Source: Nostoc sp. RI_552 (GTDB lineage Bacteria > Cyanobacteriota > Cyanobacteriia > Cyanobacteriales > Nostocaceae). Taken from it: 64,000 nucleotides of DNA. Shown piece after piece: positions 45,538 to 55,149 of this stretch. The notes beneath the pieces are model-generated. The model was not told where the DNA came from. It saw only the letters and a program-made list of their open reading frames with translations, and did not search any database. The stretch lies in the NCBI GenBank assembly GCA_016124525.1, contig WGNO01000046.1, positions 1-64,000 on the forward strand, written 5' to 3'. How positions within the stretch are numbered: position 1 is the first letter of the stretch; every line of letters starts with the position of its first letter. The position numbers and the translations under genes are program-made.

Positions 45538-45951
45538 TTGTTTATGGTACAAAATAATCGTAATAATGAAGAAATTAATCCTGATGATTCAGCGCCTGAA
45601 ATTACCGAATCCTACGACACTGGTGTTAAGAATTTACCAGGGTACAATATTGGTGGGCGAACGTTAAGACGAAGAAAACGCGAATATCGACATACCAGTT
45701 CCGAAATTACTGGTGGTGATGTTAATGCTAAATGGCCAGTGGAGGATACGGTAGGGGATGAAGCTGTGGGTGGTGCAGCTCCTACTCCTGACCAAAATGT
45801 GACTGATGAAATAGGAGAAGCCGTGGGATTACCTATGGATGACAAGACTTTCCTCCACACCCACGATATTTTGGAGCGCCGTGATCATTCTCGCTGGGAA
45901 TTAGATCCCATGTCTTCTGATGATTATTCGGAACGGAGGGATATGATCTAA
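45538..45951 (+). CDS. DUF6335 family protein
   Basis: A 137-residue acidic, hydrophilic protein largely limited to cyanobacteria. Family features seen: EITESYDTGVKNLPGYNIGG, ITGGDVNAKW, VGDEAVGGAAPTPDQNV and a C-terminal ILERRDHSRWELDPMSSDDY. Probably soluble and partly disordered. Function is unknown. The start could be Met1 or Met3. Its 3' end overlaps the convergent WD40 gene by 4 bp. Confidence 0.8.
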   Translation: MFMVQNNRNNEEINPDDSAPEITESYDTGVKNLPGYNIGGRTLRRRKREYRHTSSEITGGDVNAKWPVEDTVGDEAVGGAAPTPDQNVTDEIGEAVGLPMDDKTFLHTHDILERRDHSRWELDPMSSDDYSERRDMI

Positions 45952-48341
45952 TCAACAGCTACTTGCCAAATTTTGATTGTTTTGTCAGCACCAGCACTGG
46001 CGAGTAACTTACCATCTGGACATAAAGAAATAGCATTTACAGTCCCTGAATGTCCACTCAGGGTTTGCAATAGTTCGCCTGTAGTAAGTTGCCAAATTTT
46101 GATAGTTGCATCAGCACTACTACTAAAAAGGGTTTTACCGTCTGGACTTATGGCTAATGATTTCACCTCATTTGAGTGGCCAGTTAATGTTTGCAGTAGT
46201 TTACCTGTATAAAGTTGCCAAATTTTAATAGTTTTGTCCGTACTACCACTAATGAGAAGTTGTCCATCACGACTGATGGCAATTGATTTTACTTCACCTG
46301 AGTGACCAATCAAGGTGCGTAAAGGATCCCCCGTGCGTGGGTTCCACAGTCTGATTTTGGTATCAGCACTACCACTGGCGAGGATTGTACCATCCTGGTT
46401 CATAGCTACAGCATAAACAGCGAAGGAATGCCATAGTGTACAAATGCGATTCCCCAGAGCGCAGTGGGGGTGGCCATGGCCTGTATAAAGATGCCAGATT
46501 TTGATTTTATGACTCCCACTGGCCAAAATCTGCCCATCTGGGCTAATTGCTACCACGTTAACTGGTTTTTGATGTCCTAAAAGCGTATGCAGTAGTTTAC
46601 CCGTTTTTAAGTTCCAAACTTTGACATTACTTCTGGGATGTTCACAACTACCAACGGCCAATAATTGACTGTCAGGACTAATTGCAATAGATGAAATTTC
46701 TCCTTCATGACCCGTCAGGGTGCGAATTTGTTTACCAGTCTCCAAATCCCAGACGTTGATAGTTTTGTCAACGGACCCACTCACTAAAACCACACTATCT
46801 GAACTAATAGCTACAGATGTAACTTTGCCAGAATGTCCAGTTAAGGTATGGCTTGGACCGGAGGATGGTAAGGTGCATTGCTGCTGAAGTTGAGCTAGGG
46901 TATGTAAAAGCTTGTCCACATCCGAAATGCGCTGGCCATCGCCTAGGGCTGTAAAATACTCTTTTAACTTTTCCAGATATGGTTTATCGTCTATTTTGAT
47001 TGCTGATTGCATCGCCTCTAAAGGATTGATAAATTCTTCTTGTGGCACTTGACGCAATTTCAACCATGTGTTGATTGAGTGATCAACCTGGGACTGAGAC
47101 CAAGAGCGGTTGGGTAAATAAGATAAACTTTGGGCTAATTCCAAAGCTAACTCTGGAACCCAATAACAACGGTTATTTTCTAGAGCTTGGTATAGTTCTT
47201 GATAACCTGTGGCATATACATGCAAAAACTCTTCCACAGATTGTAAGTTACAGGTGTCTTGAAGTAAACTGGGTAGTACCCGTGGTAATAAGGGTGGAAC
47301 ATCATAATCAACTAAATGATAAGCATCCGCCACCCAAGCAGCAACTAAACAATGACAGTTAATTAACACCTGGTAAAGTTTTTTTAAGTCTTGATGATTA
47401 ACTTGATACTTTAAAGATAAGTGACTAATATCAATACCATTTTGCTGCCATTTTTCCACTTTTTCTAAAATTGCCAGATTGAAGACATTATCTCCACCTA
47501 AATGATTAATATCTTCAGCGTCTTCGCCCATTAATAATAATTCATCTCTTACCTTCTTCCATTCCCAAGCCCGGCTTTTGGCGGACTCATGGAGAATTTC
47601 GCGATAAGGGAGACGGAAAATTGTTTTGTAGTAATAGCTTTCCTGACCCAATCCCCAATAAGCAATGCGAAAATTGATATAGTCCCCATCATGCTCTGAT
47701 TCTAAAATCAAAATTGGCTCTGTTTTTAACATCCCAAACAAAGCTTTGATGCTAGATTCACTATGAAAGCGTTTACTATCCCAAGCTCCTGCTAAAAGTT
47801 CTGTTGGTCTAATGGTACTGTGGAGTGAGTAATATTTGTGAATAAACGTTCTTAAACCTTCAGCCAATATTAGCTCCATGTCCGAATTTTCACGATTTTT
47901 CTGCTCAAATTGGTCAAACTTAATTTGTGGAGGAGCAAGAAAAATTTTCAACGGGATACGTTTATAATTAGTACGGCCATCTAAAATTTGTGAAGGATAC
48001 AGTCTCAAAGGCCAACTATCAAAAATTTTAGCAACTTCTGGCAATTTGAGTGATGTTTCTCGTTGTTGGTTTGCTATTTGAAATTGGGTTTCACGTTGGT
48101 AAGTAGCTAATTGTTGTTGCAGAATTTTTTGCTGTTCAAATACTGTATTCACTCCATCTCCGTGAAGAGGTAAATTTACCGTTTGGATCAAGTCTTTAAT
48201 TACCTGTGGAAATTGAGAATTGTTACTAGAGAGAGTTTCTTCAGTTCGCTTTTGAATGAGAGTGACAATCACAGGTGTGAACTCTATCACTAATTGAGTC
48301 AGTAATCTTAATCCTTGCTCCATGAGGATATTCCTGTTCAA
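45948..48341 (-). CDS. WD40 repeat protein with unique helical N-terminal region
   Basis: A 797-residue protein. Residues 1-110 include a possible hydrophobic/coiled-coil start, 110-500 a long helical region without a domain I recognise, and 515-797 seven WD40 repeats forming one propeller (repeats end in WDLETGK, WNLKTGK, WHLYTGH, WNPRTGD, WQLYTGK, WQLTTGE, WQVAVD). Between repeats 3 and 4 the segment HPHCALGNRI is encoded by a palindromic dispersed repeat inserted in frame. It is likely a scaffold; partners are unknown. Met7 is an alternative start. Confidence 0.85.
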   Translation of the reverse strand: MNRNILMEQGLRLLTQLVIEFTPVIVTLIQKRTEETLSSNNSQFPQVIKDLIQTVNLPLHGDGVNTVFEQQKILQQQLATYQRETQFQIANQQRETSLKLPEVAKIFDSWPLRLYPSQILDGRTNYKRIPLKIFLAPPQIKFDQFEQKNRENSDMELILAEGLRTFIHKYYSLHSTIRPTELLAGAWDSKRFHSESSIKALFGMLKTEPILILESEHDGDYINFRIAYWGLGQESYYYKTIFRLPYREILHESAKSRAWEWKKVRDELLLMGEDAEDINHLGGDNVFNLAILEKVEKWQQNGIDISHLSLKYQVNHQDLKKLYQVLINCHCLVAAWVADAYHLVDYDVPPLLPRVLPSLLQDTCNLQSVEEFLHVYATGYQELYQALENNRCYWVPELALELAQSLSYLPNRSWSQSQVDHSINTWLKLRQVPQEEFINPLEAMQSAIKIDDKPYLEKLKEYFTALGDGQRISDVDKLLHTLAQLQQQCTLPSSGPSHTLTGHSGKVTSVAISSDSVVLVSGSVDKTINVWDLETGKQIRTLTGHEGEISSIAISPDSQLLAVGSCEHPRSNVKVWNLKTGKLLHTLLGHQKPVNVVAISPDGQILASGSHKIKIWHLYTGHGHPHCALGNRICTLWHSFAVYAVAMNQDGTILASGSADTKIRLWNPRTGDPLRTLIGHSGEVKSIAISRDGQLLISGSTDKTIKIWQLYTGKLLQTLTGHSNEVKSLAISPDGKTLFSSSADATIKIWQLTTGELLQTLSGHSGTVNAISLCPDGKLLASAGADKTIKIWQVAVD
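46446..46480. repeat. Palindromic repeat inside the WD40 gene
   Basis: GCGATTCCCCAGAG, a GCGCAGTGGGG core and GGCCATGGC form a mostly self-complementary block that adds about ten codons between two WD repeats without breaking the frame. Confidence 0.55.
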
Positions 48342-48616
48342 TAAATAAAATTCTTAATCTGCTGCAAAGATGCCTAGTAGCTGGTGGTGAAAAGCGAAGT
48401 ATATAATTTTCGCTTTTTTGTTGACTCAGCAATTTAGTACACACTGCCCATACTACTATCTTAAGAAACATTTTTTTCAAAACAAACAAAATTCTATTTC
48501 CGGTTTTCATCTTTGACTGATTTAAAATTATTTATACCACAATAAAAAATACCTCACTGAGCTTATAAACACACACTGAGGTATTAGTTGATTGTTAAAT
48601 TAATAACTCAAAAGAA

Positions 48617-49006
48617 TTAAAATTTGATTCCCAGTTGTCCGTTGAATCCTCGCACAGAATTGTAACCAGCACCTATAAAAATGTTATCCGTAGCACCTAC
48701 CTGAACACCACCAGAAAAAGCCACTCCTTTATCTTCTGAATACCAGCCTACTCCTACATAAGGTGAAATAACTGGCAAACTCAAAAATTTCAAAACATCT
48801 GCTCCTGTGGCACTGTCGGGGCCTGTTCCTATTTCAACGCCAAAATCTAAGGCTCTAACTCCTACAGCATAAGTAACTTCGCCCTCTTTTTCACCGACAG
48901 AAACCCAAGGTTGGGGTAAAAACTGAGCAGAAGCTTGACTAGGGAGAAATATAGTTAAGCAACTTAGTGATGAAATTAATATTTGGGCAATAAGGGCTTT
49001 TTTCAC
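48617..49006 (-). CDS. Hypothetical secreted/outer-membrane-like protein
   Basis: A 129-residue precursor with a clear signal peptide (1-27, cleavage after ASA). The mature part alternates polar and hydrophobic residues with many Gly (YVGVGWYSEDKGVAFSGGVQ), suggestive of beta strands, and ends in Phe like many outer-membrane proteins. It is too short for a normal barrel. It might be a small barrel, an oligomer, or a truncated porin-like protein. Function is unknown. Confidence 0.65.
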   Translation of the reverse strand: MKKALIAQILISSLSCLTIFLPSQASAQFLPQPWVSVGEKEGEVTYAVGVRALDFGVEIGTGPDSATGADVLKFLSLPVISPYVGVGWYSEDKGVAFSGGVQVGATDNIFIGAGYNSVRGFNGQLGIKF

Positions 49007-49199
49007 GTTTTTATCCTACACAACCTGTCACATTGTCACATTGTAACTGTGAGGTAAACTTTTCGTCTGTGAGTAGCTTTAATGAACACAAATAGAGATG
49101 TGGTGACAAAAAATATAAAAAAGATGATATGAAAAAGAAAATTCGTGTAAATGCGTTAATTAGCTATGTAATTAACAACTATCAAATTAAAATCGCATT

Positions 49200-49613
49200 A
49201 TGTTACAAGAATCCATAGAAACAATAGTATCTGCCTACTTTGCTAACATTGCAGCGATGAATCCAGAAGGCTGGACAGAAAATTTTGCTGAAGATGCTGT
49301 TAGCTATGACCCGGTAGGTGAACCACCTGCAAAAGTACATGAGCGATATCGTGACTTTATTGGGCAGTTACAAGCATTTTTTGACAAACTAGAACCTCAA
49401 ACTGAGCATATCTTCGTTACTGGCAATGAAGCGGCGGTAAAGTGGACAATGCACGGTGTGAGTAAGACAGGTAAACCAGTTGTCTTTGAAGGAATTACGA
49501 TTTTTGCAATTAACCCAGGTGGGAAGATTCAAACAACTCGCGCTTACTGGAATCCTGCTAAGATGGTGACCCAATTGCCATTTCCTCCAGCACCGGGCCC
49601 CGCGCAATCGTGA
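49200..49613 (+). CDS. NTF2-like/SnoaL-like protein
   Basis: A 137-residue cone-shaped alpha+beta barrel protein. YFANIAAMNPEGWTENFAED is the typical helix-strand opening of SnoaL-like proteins and VFEGITIFAINPGGKIQ the closing strands. It may be a ketosteroid-isomerase-like enzyme or a binding protein; the substrate is unknown. The MBL-fold gene follows 84 bp later on the same strand. Confidence 0.8.
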   Translation: MLQESIETIVSAYFANIAAMNPEGWTENFAEDAVSYDPVGEPPAKVHERYRDFIGQLQAFFDKLEPQTEHIFVTGNEAAVKWTMHGVSKTGKPVVFEGITIFAINPGGKIQTTRAYWNPAKMVTQLPFPPAPGPAQS

Positions 49614-49697
49614 TCCCATAGATTATCAACTCTTGAGCAGCTGGAAATAAAAGTTAAACCCATCCATAATAAACCTAGGTATTATTTTAATTGGGCT

Positions 49698-50468
49698 ATG
49701 TACTTAACTTGGTTCGGCGCTAATAGTTGGCTAATAGAAATTGGTAATCAACGCATACTCCTTGACCCTTGGCTGATTGGTTCCTTGGTTTTTGGCAATG
49801 CAGAATGGTTCTTTAAAGGTTTCCGTTCACAAGAACCTGCCATTCCAGAGAATATTGATTTGATACTGCTGTCTCAGGGCTTACCAGACCATGCTCACAA
49901 ACCAACTCTCCAGCAGCTTGACCACCAAATTCCAGTTGTAGCTTCTCCTCGTGGGGCAACAGTAGTACAGGAATTGGGTTATGCTGCTATCACATCCCTA
50001 GCTTTTGGTGAACGTTTCACTTTAAACAACGAAGTAGAAATCAAAGCTGTGCGTGGCTCAGTGGTGGGATACAACGTTGTAGAAAATGGTTATCTGATTA
50101 CAGAATTAGCAAGTGGGTTTAAACTTTACTACGAACCTCATGGTCAACATTCCCCAGAAATCAAACAGTTTTCACCGGTTGATGTGTTAATTGTGCCAAT
50201 TATTGATCTCACACTGCCTATGATCGGGCCCTTTATCAAAGGTACAAATAAAGCTTTAGAAGTAGCACAGTGGTTACAACCCCAAGTGATGCTACCCACA
50301 ACTGCTGGTGGAGATGTGGAATTTGAAGGTTTCCTGGGCAAATTACAAAAAGCCCAAGGCTCCATTGAGGAGTTTCGTTCGTTGCTCAAGCAAAATAATT
50401 TGACAACACAGGTGATAGACACAGCTACTGGCCATCGCGTGGAAATACAATTAGCAGGGATATACTAA
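49698..50468 (+). CDS. MBL-fold protein with degenerate metal motif
   Basis: A 256-residue UlaG-like metallo-beta-lactamase-fold protein. YLTWFGANSWLIEIGNQRIL and LLDPWL open the fold. The HxHxDH motif reads SQGLPDHAH, losing the first two His but keeping Asp-His. A later His lies in YYEPHGQHSP. Hydrolase activity as in canonical members is therefore doubtful, although this variant seems to recur in cyanobacteria. Probably co-transcribed with the NTF2-like gene. Confidence 0.82.
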   Translation: MYLTWFGANSWLIEIGNQRILLDPWLIGSLVFGNAEWFFKGFRSQEPAIPENIDLILLSQGLPDHAHKPTLQQLDHQIPVVASPRGATVVQELGYAAITSLAFGERFTLNNEVEIKAVRGSVVGYNVVENGYLITELASGFKLYYEPHGQHSPEIKQFSPVDVLIVPIIDLTLPMIGPFIKGTNKALEVAQWLQPQVMLPTTAGGDVEFEGFLGKLQKAQGSIEEFRSLLKQNNLTTQVIDTATGHRVEIQLAGIY

Positions 50469-50486
50469 TTTTTTTCTCCTACTGTC

Positions 50487-50651
50487 TTAATAATCGCTAT
50501 CACCCACACAAATGCCTTTACATTTAATACCATTGGTAGCAGTGCGCTGACAATGAGGGCAAAGAACTTTTTCCTGTTCTGTTGCTTGATTTATTTTCAT
50601 GCTCCTGCTGGGGTGTAATTGATCTTGTTCAATCCGGGGTTCTACAGTCAT
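50487..50651 (-). CDS. Small Zn-ribbon-like hypothetical protein
   Basis: A 54-residue protein (ATG at 50651; the frame extends to 50684). The C-terminal half holds two Cys pairs, CPHCQRTATNGIKCKGIC, spaced like a minimal zinc ribbon, and ends in ACID-like residues DSDY. I believe similar peptides are conserved in Nostocales. Function is unknown. Confidence 0.55.
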   Translation of the reverse strand: MTVEPRIEQDQLHPSRSMKINQATEQEKVLCPHCQRTATNGIKCKGICVGDSDY

Positions 50652-50739
50652 AACAAGGAATTTGTTGCTGTTTACATTTCGCAAAGTGGAGATTAAAACT
50701 ATAATAACTCTGTACTCCTTGGTATGAGCTTTTTGTGTT

Positions 50740-52137
50740 TCACCCCATTAAAGCAAGACATGAATGGCGAAAATCTTCCCCCCGCATTTCAAAGTTGGGG
50801 TACTGGTCGAAACTTGCACAAGCAGGAGACAACAAAACCACAGAAGCTTGATGCTGTTTAGCTAGTTCTGCTGACCGAGGAACTGCTCTAGCCATGGTGG
50901 CGACGATTTCGTAGTTGGTGTAACCTACTTCTTCCAGGCGTTGAGCAAATGCTGGTGCTGCACTACCAATTAATAATACCGCCGCAGCTTTGACTTGAAT
51001 TTTGGCTAACCAGGCTGTGTCATTACCGGGTTTAGCTTCGCCACCGGCTATCAAAATCGCTGGACTATTTACCGATGCTAATCCAACTTCCGCCGCATCA
51101 TAATTAGTGGCTTTGCTGTCGTTAATAAAGTCAATACCTTGCCAAGTACAAATGTGTTCTAAACGGTGGGGAACGCCAGAAAAATTCCTAATTGCAGTCT
51201 CAATAGCATTGTGTTCGATTCCTGCTAATCGCGCAGCAGCAACAGCCATTAACAGATTTTGGAGGTTATGTTCTCCTACCATTTGCAAAGCCGAGGTAGG
51301 AAGAATTTTTTCTGGTTTAAAAGTTGCTTTTAAGTGTTCAATAACCCAACCGTTTTCAATATAAAACCCCTGTTCACCAACTAAAAATTCCTTACCTTTG
51401 ACACTTGTCCAATAGGCATCAGGCCAATGACTTCTACCATTTTTACGCAAATAAGGGTCATCACCATTAAATACTTTTAGACGGGAATGATGTAATAATT
51501 TCGCCTTGATGTTGTAGTAATTTTCTAAGGTTTTATGCCGTGCTAAATGGTCTGGGGTGAAGGTTGTCCAAATGCCAATGCGAGGGGCAAGACCAACGGA
51601 AGATTCTATTTGATAGCTGCTAATTTCTGCTATTACCCAGTCCGGAGGTTCTTCTGATAAGGCAACTTCACAAGCTGCACGGCCTATGTTACCACAGGCG
51701 GGAGCATTGAATCCAGCTGTTTGAAAGATTGCCGCAATTAAGGCTGTGGTGGTGGTTTTGCCATTAGTGCCAGTAATGCCTACCCAAGGAGAAGCCTGCA
51801 AGTGTCGCCAAGCGAGTTCCATTTCACCGATAGTTTCAATACCTAATTCTCGCGCTTTGACTAACACTGGAACATCCCAAGGTACGCCAGGACTAACAAC
51901 TATTAAATCACATAAATCACTGCCATTTAAATCAAGAGAATGTCCTAATTTAACAGTGATTTCCTCGGCAGCGAGTTTTTCTTGTTGTTTCAGGAGGTTG
52001 GGGGAGGTGTTACTGTCACTGAGCACTACCTCCCAACCTTTCTGTTTCAACAATCTCGCTGTAGCAACACCGGACTTTCCCAATCCAATTACCGAAGCTC
52101 TAGGCATAGACTGTAGCAGAGTTCCCTGGTTAAGCAC
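50740..52137 (-). CDS. murD: UDP-N-acetylmuramoyl-L-alanine--D-glutamate ligase
   Basis: A 465-residue cytoplasmic ATP-dependent ligase adding D-Glu to UDP-MurNAc-Ala in peptidoglycan synthesis. The N-terminal Rossmann part has [15 protein letters not shown]. The central ATP site is [19 protein letters not shown] and [10 protein letters not shown] mark the C-terminal half. Length is normal. It lies 54 bp downstream of glyS on the same strand. Confidence 0.96.
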   Translation of the reverse strand: MLNQGTLLQSMPRASVIGLGKSGVATARLLKQKGWEVVLSDSNTSPNLLKQQEKLAAEEITVKLGHSLDLNGSDLCDLIVVSPGVPWDVPVLVKARELGIETIGEMELAWRHLQASPWVGITGTNGKTTTTALIAAIFQTAGFNAPACGNIGRAACEVALSEEPPDWVIAEISSYQIESSVGLAPRIGIWTTFTPDHLARHKTLENYYNIKAKLLHHSRLKVFNGDDPYLRKNGRSHWPDAYWTSVKGKEFLVGEQGFYIENGWVIEHLKATFKPEKILPTSALQMVGEHNLQNLLMAVAAARLAGIEHNAIETAIRNFSGVPHRLEHICTWQGIDFINDSKATNYDAAEVGLASVNSPAILIAGGEAKPGNDTAWLAKIQVKAAAVLLIGSAAPAFAQRLEEVGYTNYEIVATMARAVPRSAELAKQHQASVVLLSPACASFDQYPNFEMRGEDFRHSCLALMG

Positions 52138-52191
52138 TGACCATCATAACGCTTCTTGGCAAAAATTACACTTCTTTTTTGTGACCTTAAA

Positions 52192-54366
52192 CTACAGATT
52201 TTTGACAATAGCACCAAAATCAGCCAGTACACGCCCATGATTTCGCAGTAATCCTAGTAAGTGTAGCCGATTGCGCTTGATTTCGGGGTTGGGGTCCATG
52301 ACTAAAACGCTGTCTTCGCCATCAAAGAAGTTGGCGACGGTGGGAGCGATTTTTTGTAATGCTGCTATCAACAATTTATAATTACGCGATTGCTGCGCCT
52401 GTTGAGTTATTCTGGTGCATTCTACTAGGGCGTTGTAAAATGCTAGCTCAGAGGATTTTTGAAAGAGTTCTGGCTGAATTACGTTTGTGGGTTCTAGCTG
52501 CTGGAAGTCTAGGTCACCTTGGGCTGCTAGCCTCGTGGAACGGTTGATGGTTTCGTAGATGTTATCTAGAGTACCATCTGCCCGGATTGCGTGCAGATAT
52601 GATGCGCGATCGCGGACATCGAGTAAATCTTTTAACGCGCGTTCTATATATTCTCGGTCATTTTCTCCTAAGACTGCGTTTACTAGATCGTAGTCAATTT
52701 GCTTTTCATCTTGTAGCAAGGTGCGAATACGTTGTAAGAAAAATTCTTGCAAATTTGCAATCAATTTGTCTTGTTCTTTGTGGTACTGTGCAGCAAAATC
52801 TGTGGCTATTCGCGTTAACAAATTCTCTAAGTTAATGGGCAAATTAGCAGCCCAAGTAATGTTAATTATCCCATTAGCAGCGCGGCGCAATGCAAAGGGG
52901 TCCGAGGAACCAGTGGGAATTAATCCTAAGCCAAAGATACTGACTAAAGTATCTAATCTGTCTGCCAAACCCACAACTTGTCCTACGAGGGTTCGGGGGA
53001 AAATATCACCTGCGCCTGTGGGTAAATAATGCTCAACAATTGCCCTAGCTACTTCTGGATCTTCTCCACTAGCCAGGGCATATTTCTCCCCCATAACCCC
53101 TTGCAGTTCTGGGAATTCATACACCATTTGTGAAACTAAGTCAGCTTTACATAATAAAGCTGCCCGTTGGATTTTTTGGCGTTGACCTTCTTCTAATTGT
53201 AGTTGGCTGCTAATGTAATCAGCAATTGTGACTATTCTACTTACCTTAGCACGTACTGAACCTAGTTCTTCTTGGAAAGTAACTGTTTCTAATTGAGGTA
53301 AATAACTTTCTAAAGATTTAGCTAAATCAGATTTGTAGAAAAACTTGCCATCAGCTAACCTTGCACGAATTACCCGTTCATTCCCCAGGGCGATAATATC
53401 TGATTTATTGGGATCACCATTAGCAACAGTGATAAAGTTAGCTAATAATTCTTTACCGTCAGTTCCTTTAAATACAGGAAAATAACGCTGGTGAGTGACC
53501 ATCACTTCTGTGATTACCTCAGTGGGTAACTGCAAAAATTCTGGTTCAAATTTACCCACTACTGCGGAAGGAAATTCAACTAAGTTTGTTACCTCTGCTA
53601 ACAAGTCCGGGTAAAATACTGTAAATCCGCCTGCTTTTTCTGCTGCTGTTTGTACTTGCTGTTGAATAATATTAGCCCGTTCTTGTGGGTCAACAATTAC
53701 AAAAGCATCGCCTAAAGTCTTGACGTAATCTGTGGCTTGAGGTACGGTCACAGGCTGGGGATGTAAGACACGATGACCATAGGAAAAGCCATGACTTTTG
53801 ATTATCTCAGATCCATTCACCAATTCAATAGGCAAGACGGAATTATCTAACAAAGCCACTAGCCAGCGAATGGGGCGAGAAAACCTCATATCGCCATCAC
53901 CCCAGCGCATTAACCGCTTACCTTCTAAACCACAAATCCATTGATTCACCAGTTCGGTTAAAATTTCCGCTACGGGACGACCGGGAATGCTTTTCTTGAC
54001 AAAGACAAAATCGCCTTTGTCTGTGGAGCGAATTTCCAAAGCGGCTATATCCACACTTTGCTTTTTGGCAAAACCTGTAGCAGCCGGTGTAGGCTGACCA
54101 TCTTTAAAAGCAGCTTGAACAGGAGGACCTTTAATTTCTTCCTCCCGGTCTGGTTGCTGGGATGGTAGATCTGTAATGAGTACCGCCAACCGCCGGGGAG
54201 TACCATAAACTTCTGTAGATGCGCCGATGAGACTATTAGCTTCTAGACTTTGGGGAATGCGCGATCGCCATTGTAATATGGCATCACCGAGAAAGCTGGC
54301 GGGTAGTTCTTCTGTACCAATTTCTAATAAAAATGCAGCCATAGGAAAATCATGTAACTTGGTCAA
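52192..54366 (-). CDS. glyS: Glycyl-tRNA synthetase beta subunit
   Basis: A 724-residue beta subunit of the heterotetrameric bacterial glycyl-tRNA synthetase, which binds tRNA. The family start is [25 protein letters not shown], the HD-like part and the C-terminal DALR anticodon-binding region follow. The alpha subunit (glyQ) is not adjacent. The ATG at 54366 is one choice; Met9 ([14 protein letters not shown]) is the more usual start. Confidence 0.95.
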   Translation of the reverse strand: MTKLHDFPMAAFLLEIGTEELPASFLGDAILQWRSRIPQSLEANSLIGASTEVYGTPRRLAVLITDLPSQQPDREEEIKGPPVQAAFKDGQPTPAATGFAKKQSVDIAALEIRSTDKGDFVFVKKSIPGRPVAEILTELVNQWICGLEGKRLMRWGDGDMRFSRPIRWLVALLDNSVLPIELVNGSEIIKSHGFSYGHRVLHPQPVTVPQATDYVKTLGDAFVIVDPQERANIIQQQVQTAAEKAGGFTVFYPDLLAEVTNLVEFPSAVVGKFEPEFLQLPTEVITEVMVTHQRYFPVFKGTDGKELLANFITVANGDPNKSDIIALGNERVIRARLADGKFFYKSDLAKSLESYLPQLETVTFQEELGSVRAKVSRIVTIADYISSQLQLEEGQRQKIQRAALLCKADLVSQMVYEFPELQGVMGEKYALASGEDPEVARAIVEHYLPTGAGDIFPRTLVGQVVGLADRLDTLVSIFGLGLIPTGSSDPFALRRAANGIINITWAANLPINLENLLTRIATDFAAQYHKEQDKLIANLQEFFLQRIRTLLQDEKQIDYDLVNAVLGENDREYIERALKDLLDVRDRASYLHAIRADGTLDNIYETINRSTRLAAQGDLDFQQLEPTNVIQPELFQKSSELAFYNALVECTRITQQAQQSRNYKLLIAALQKIAPTVANFFDGEDSVLVMDPNPEIKRNRLHLLGLLRNHGRVLADFGAIVKNL

Positions 54367-54593
54367 TTCTCACAGTTTACCGTCAGCAGCCCAACAGTGA
54401 ACAGGGAGTAGGGAACAAGTTACTAACTCAAAACAAGAGTGGTTATACGGCAGTTTTTAGTTCCATGATAGGCCCGACAAAACCAAAGTGGTGCATAAAC
54501 ACAACTGTGTTGGTTGTGGGGTGGTTTATGGACCTTAGCCACAACACACCCTAAACAACGTAATTTTGATTGATAAGTTATGGGATTTTGTGA

Positions 54594-55031
54594 TTAGACT
54601 TTAGTATGTTTATCGACTATGTTGGCCAAGTCTGGTACTGCTTCTTCTACATGTTTTTTAGCAGAACTACGGAATTTTTCATAAGTTCCTTTGATGATTT
54701 GGCTCTTAGTGTGCTTAATTCTAGCATCGGTAATGCCCAGCATAGCCTCAGCCGTTTCAGAACGACTGGCAATGAGATAATCAGCTGGATTACCTTTTTG
54801 TGCACCCTCATGCCACAGAGGGTCAAGGGCTGTCAAAAACTGAGGTAGTAGCTGTTCAACAATGTAGGGGATGTATCCGGGTTTAACTCCTTTTAAGGCT
54901 GTGAAGGCTGTTTTCAAAGCCATACCACTTATCCCTGACTTGGAAGCTAGCTGCTGGTCGATCATCTTGCAACAATCATCTATAACCATGGCCTTTTTGT
55001 TTGGATTCAACAGCTGATCACTCAATCCCAT
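54594..55031 (-). CDS. DUF6918 family protein
   Basis: A 145-residue helical protein. I take ATG at 55031 because MGLSDQLLNPNKKAMVIDDC is the family's usual start; the open frame runs to 55073. Conserved parts include SGISGMALKTAF, KPGYIPYIVEQLLPQFL and a C-terminal KKHVEEAVPDLANIV. Members occur in actinobacteria and cyanobacteria; function is unknown. It is alone between glyS and the metal ATPase on the same strand. Confidence 0.8.
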   Translation of the reverse strand: MGLSDQLLNPNKKAMVIDDCCKMIDQQLASKSGISGMALKTAFTALKGVKPGYIPYIVEQLLPQFLTALDPLWHEGAQKGNPADYLIASRSETAEAMLGITDARIKHTKSQIIKGTYEKFRSSAKKHVEEAVPDLANIVDKHTKV

Positions 55032-55149
55032 TTTCTTCCTCCTGGATATCAATGCAATTAATCGTCCTAGCAAATAAAATTTTTAGCTAGCTTTAGTAGC
55101 TTATATCATGTCCGCGAAATTGCAGATCAAACCCGGAACCTTATTTAAT

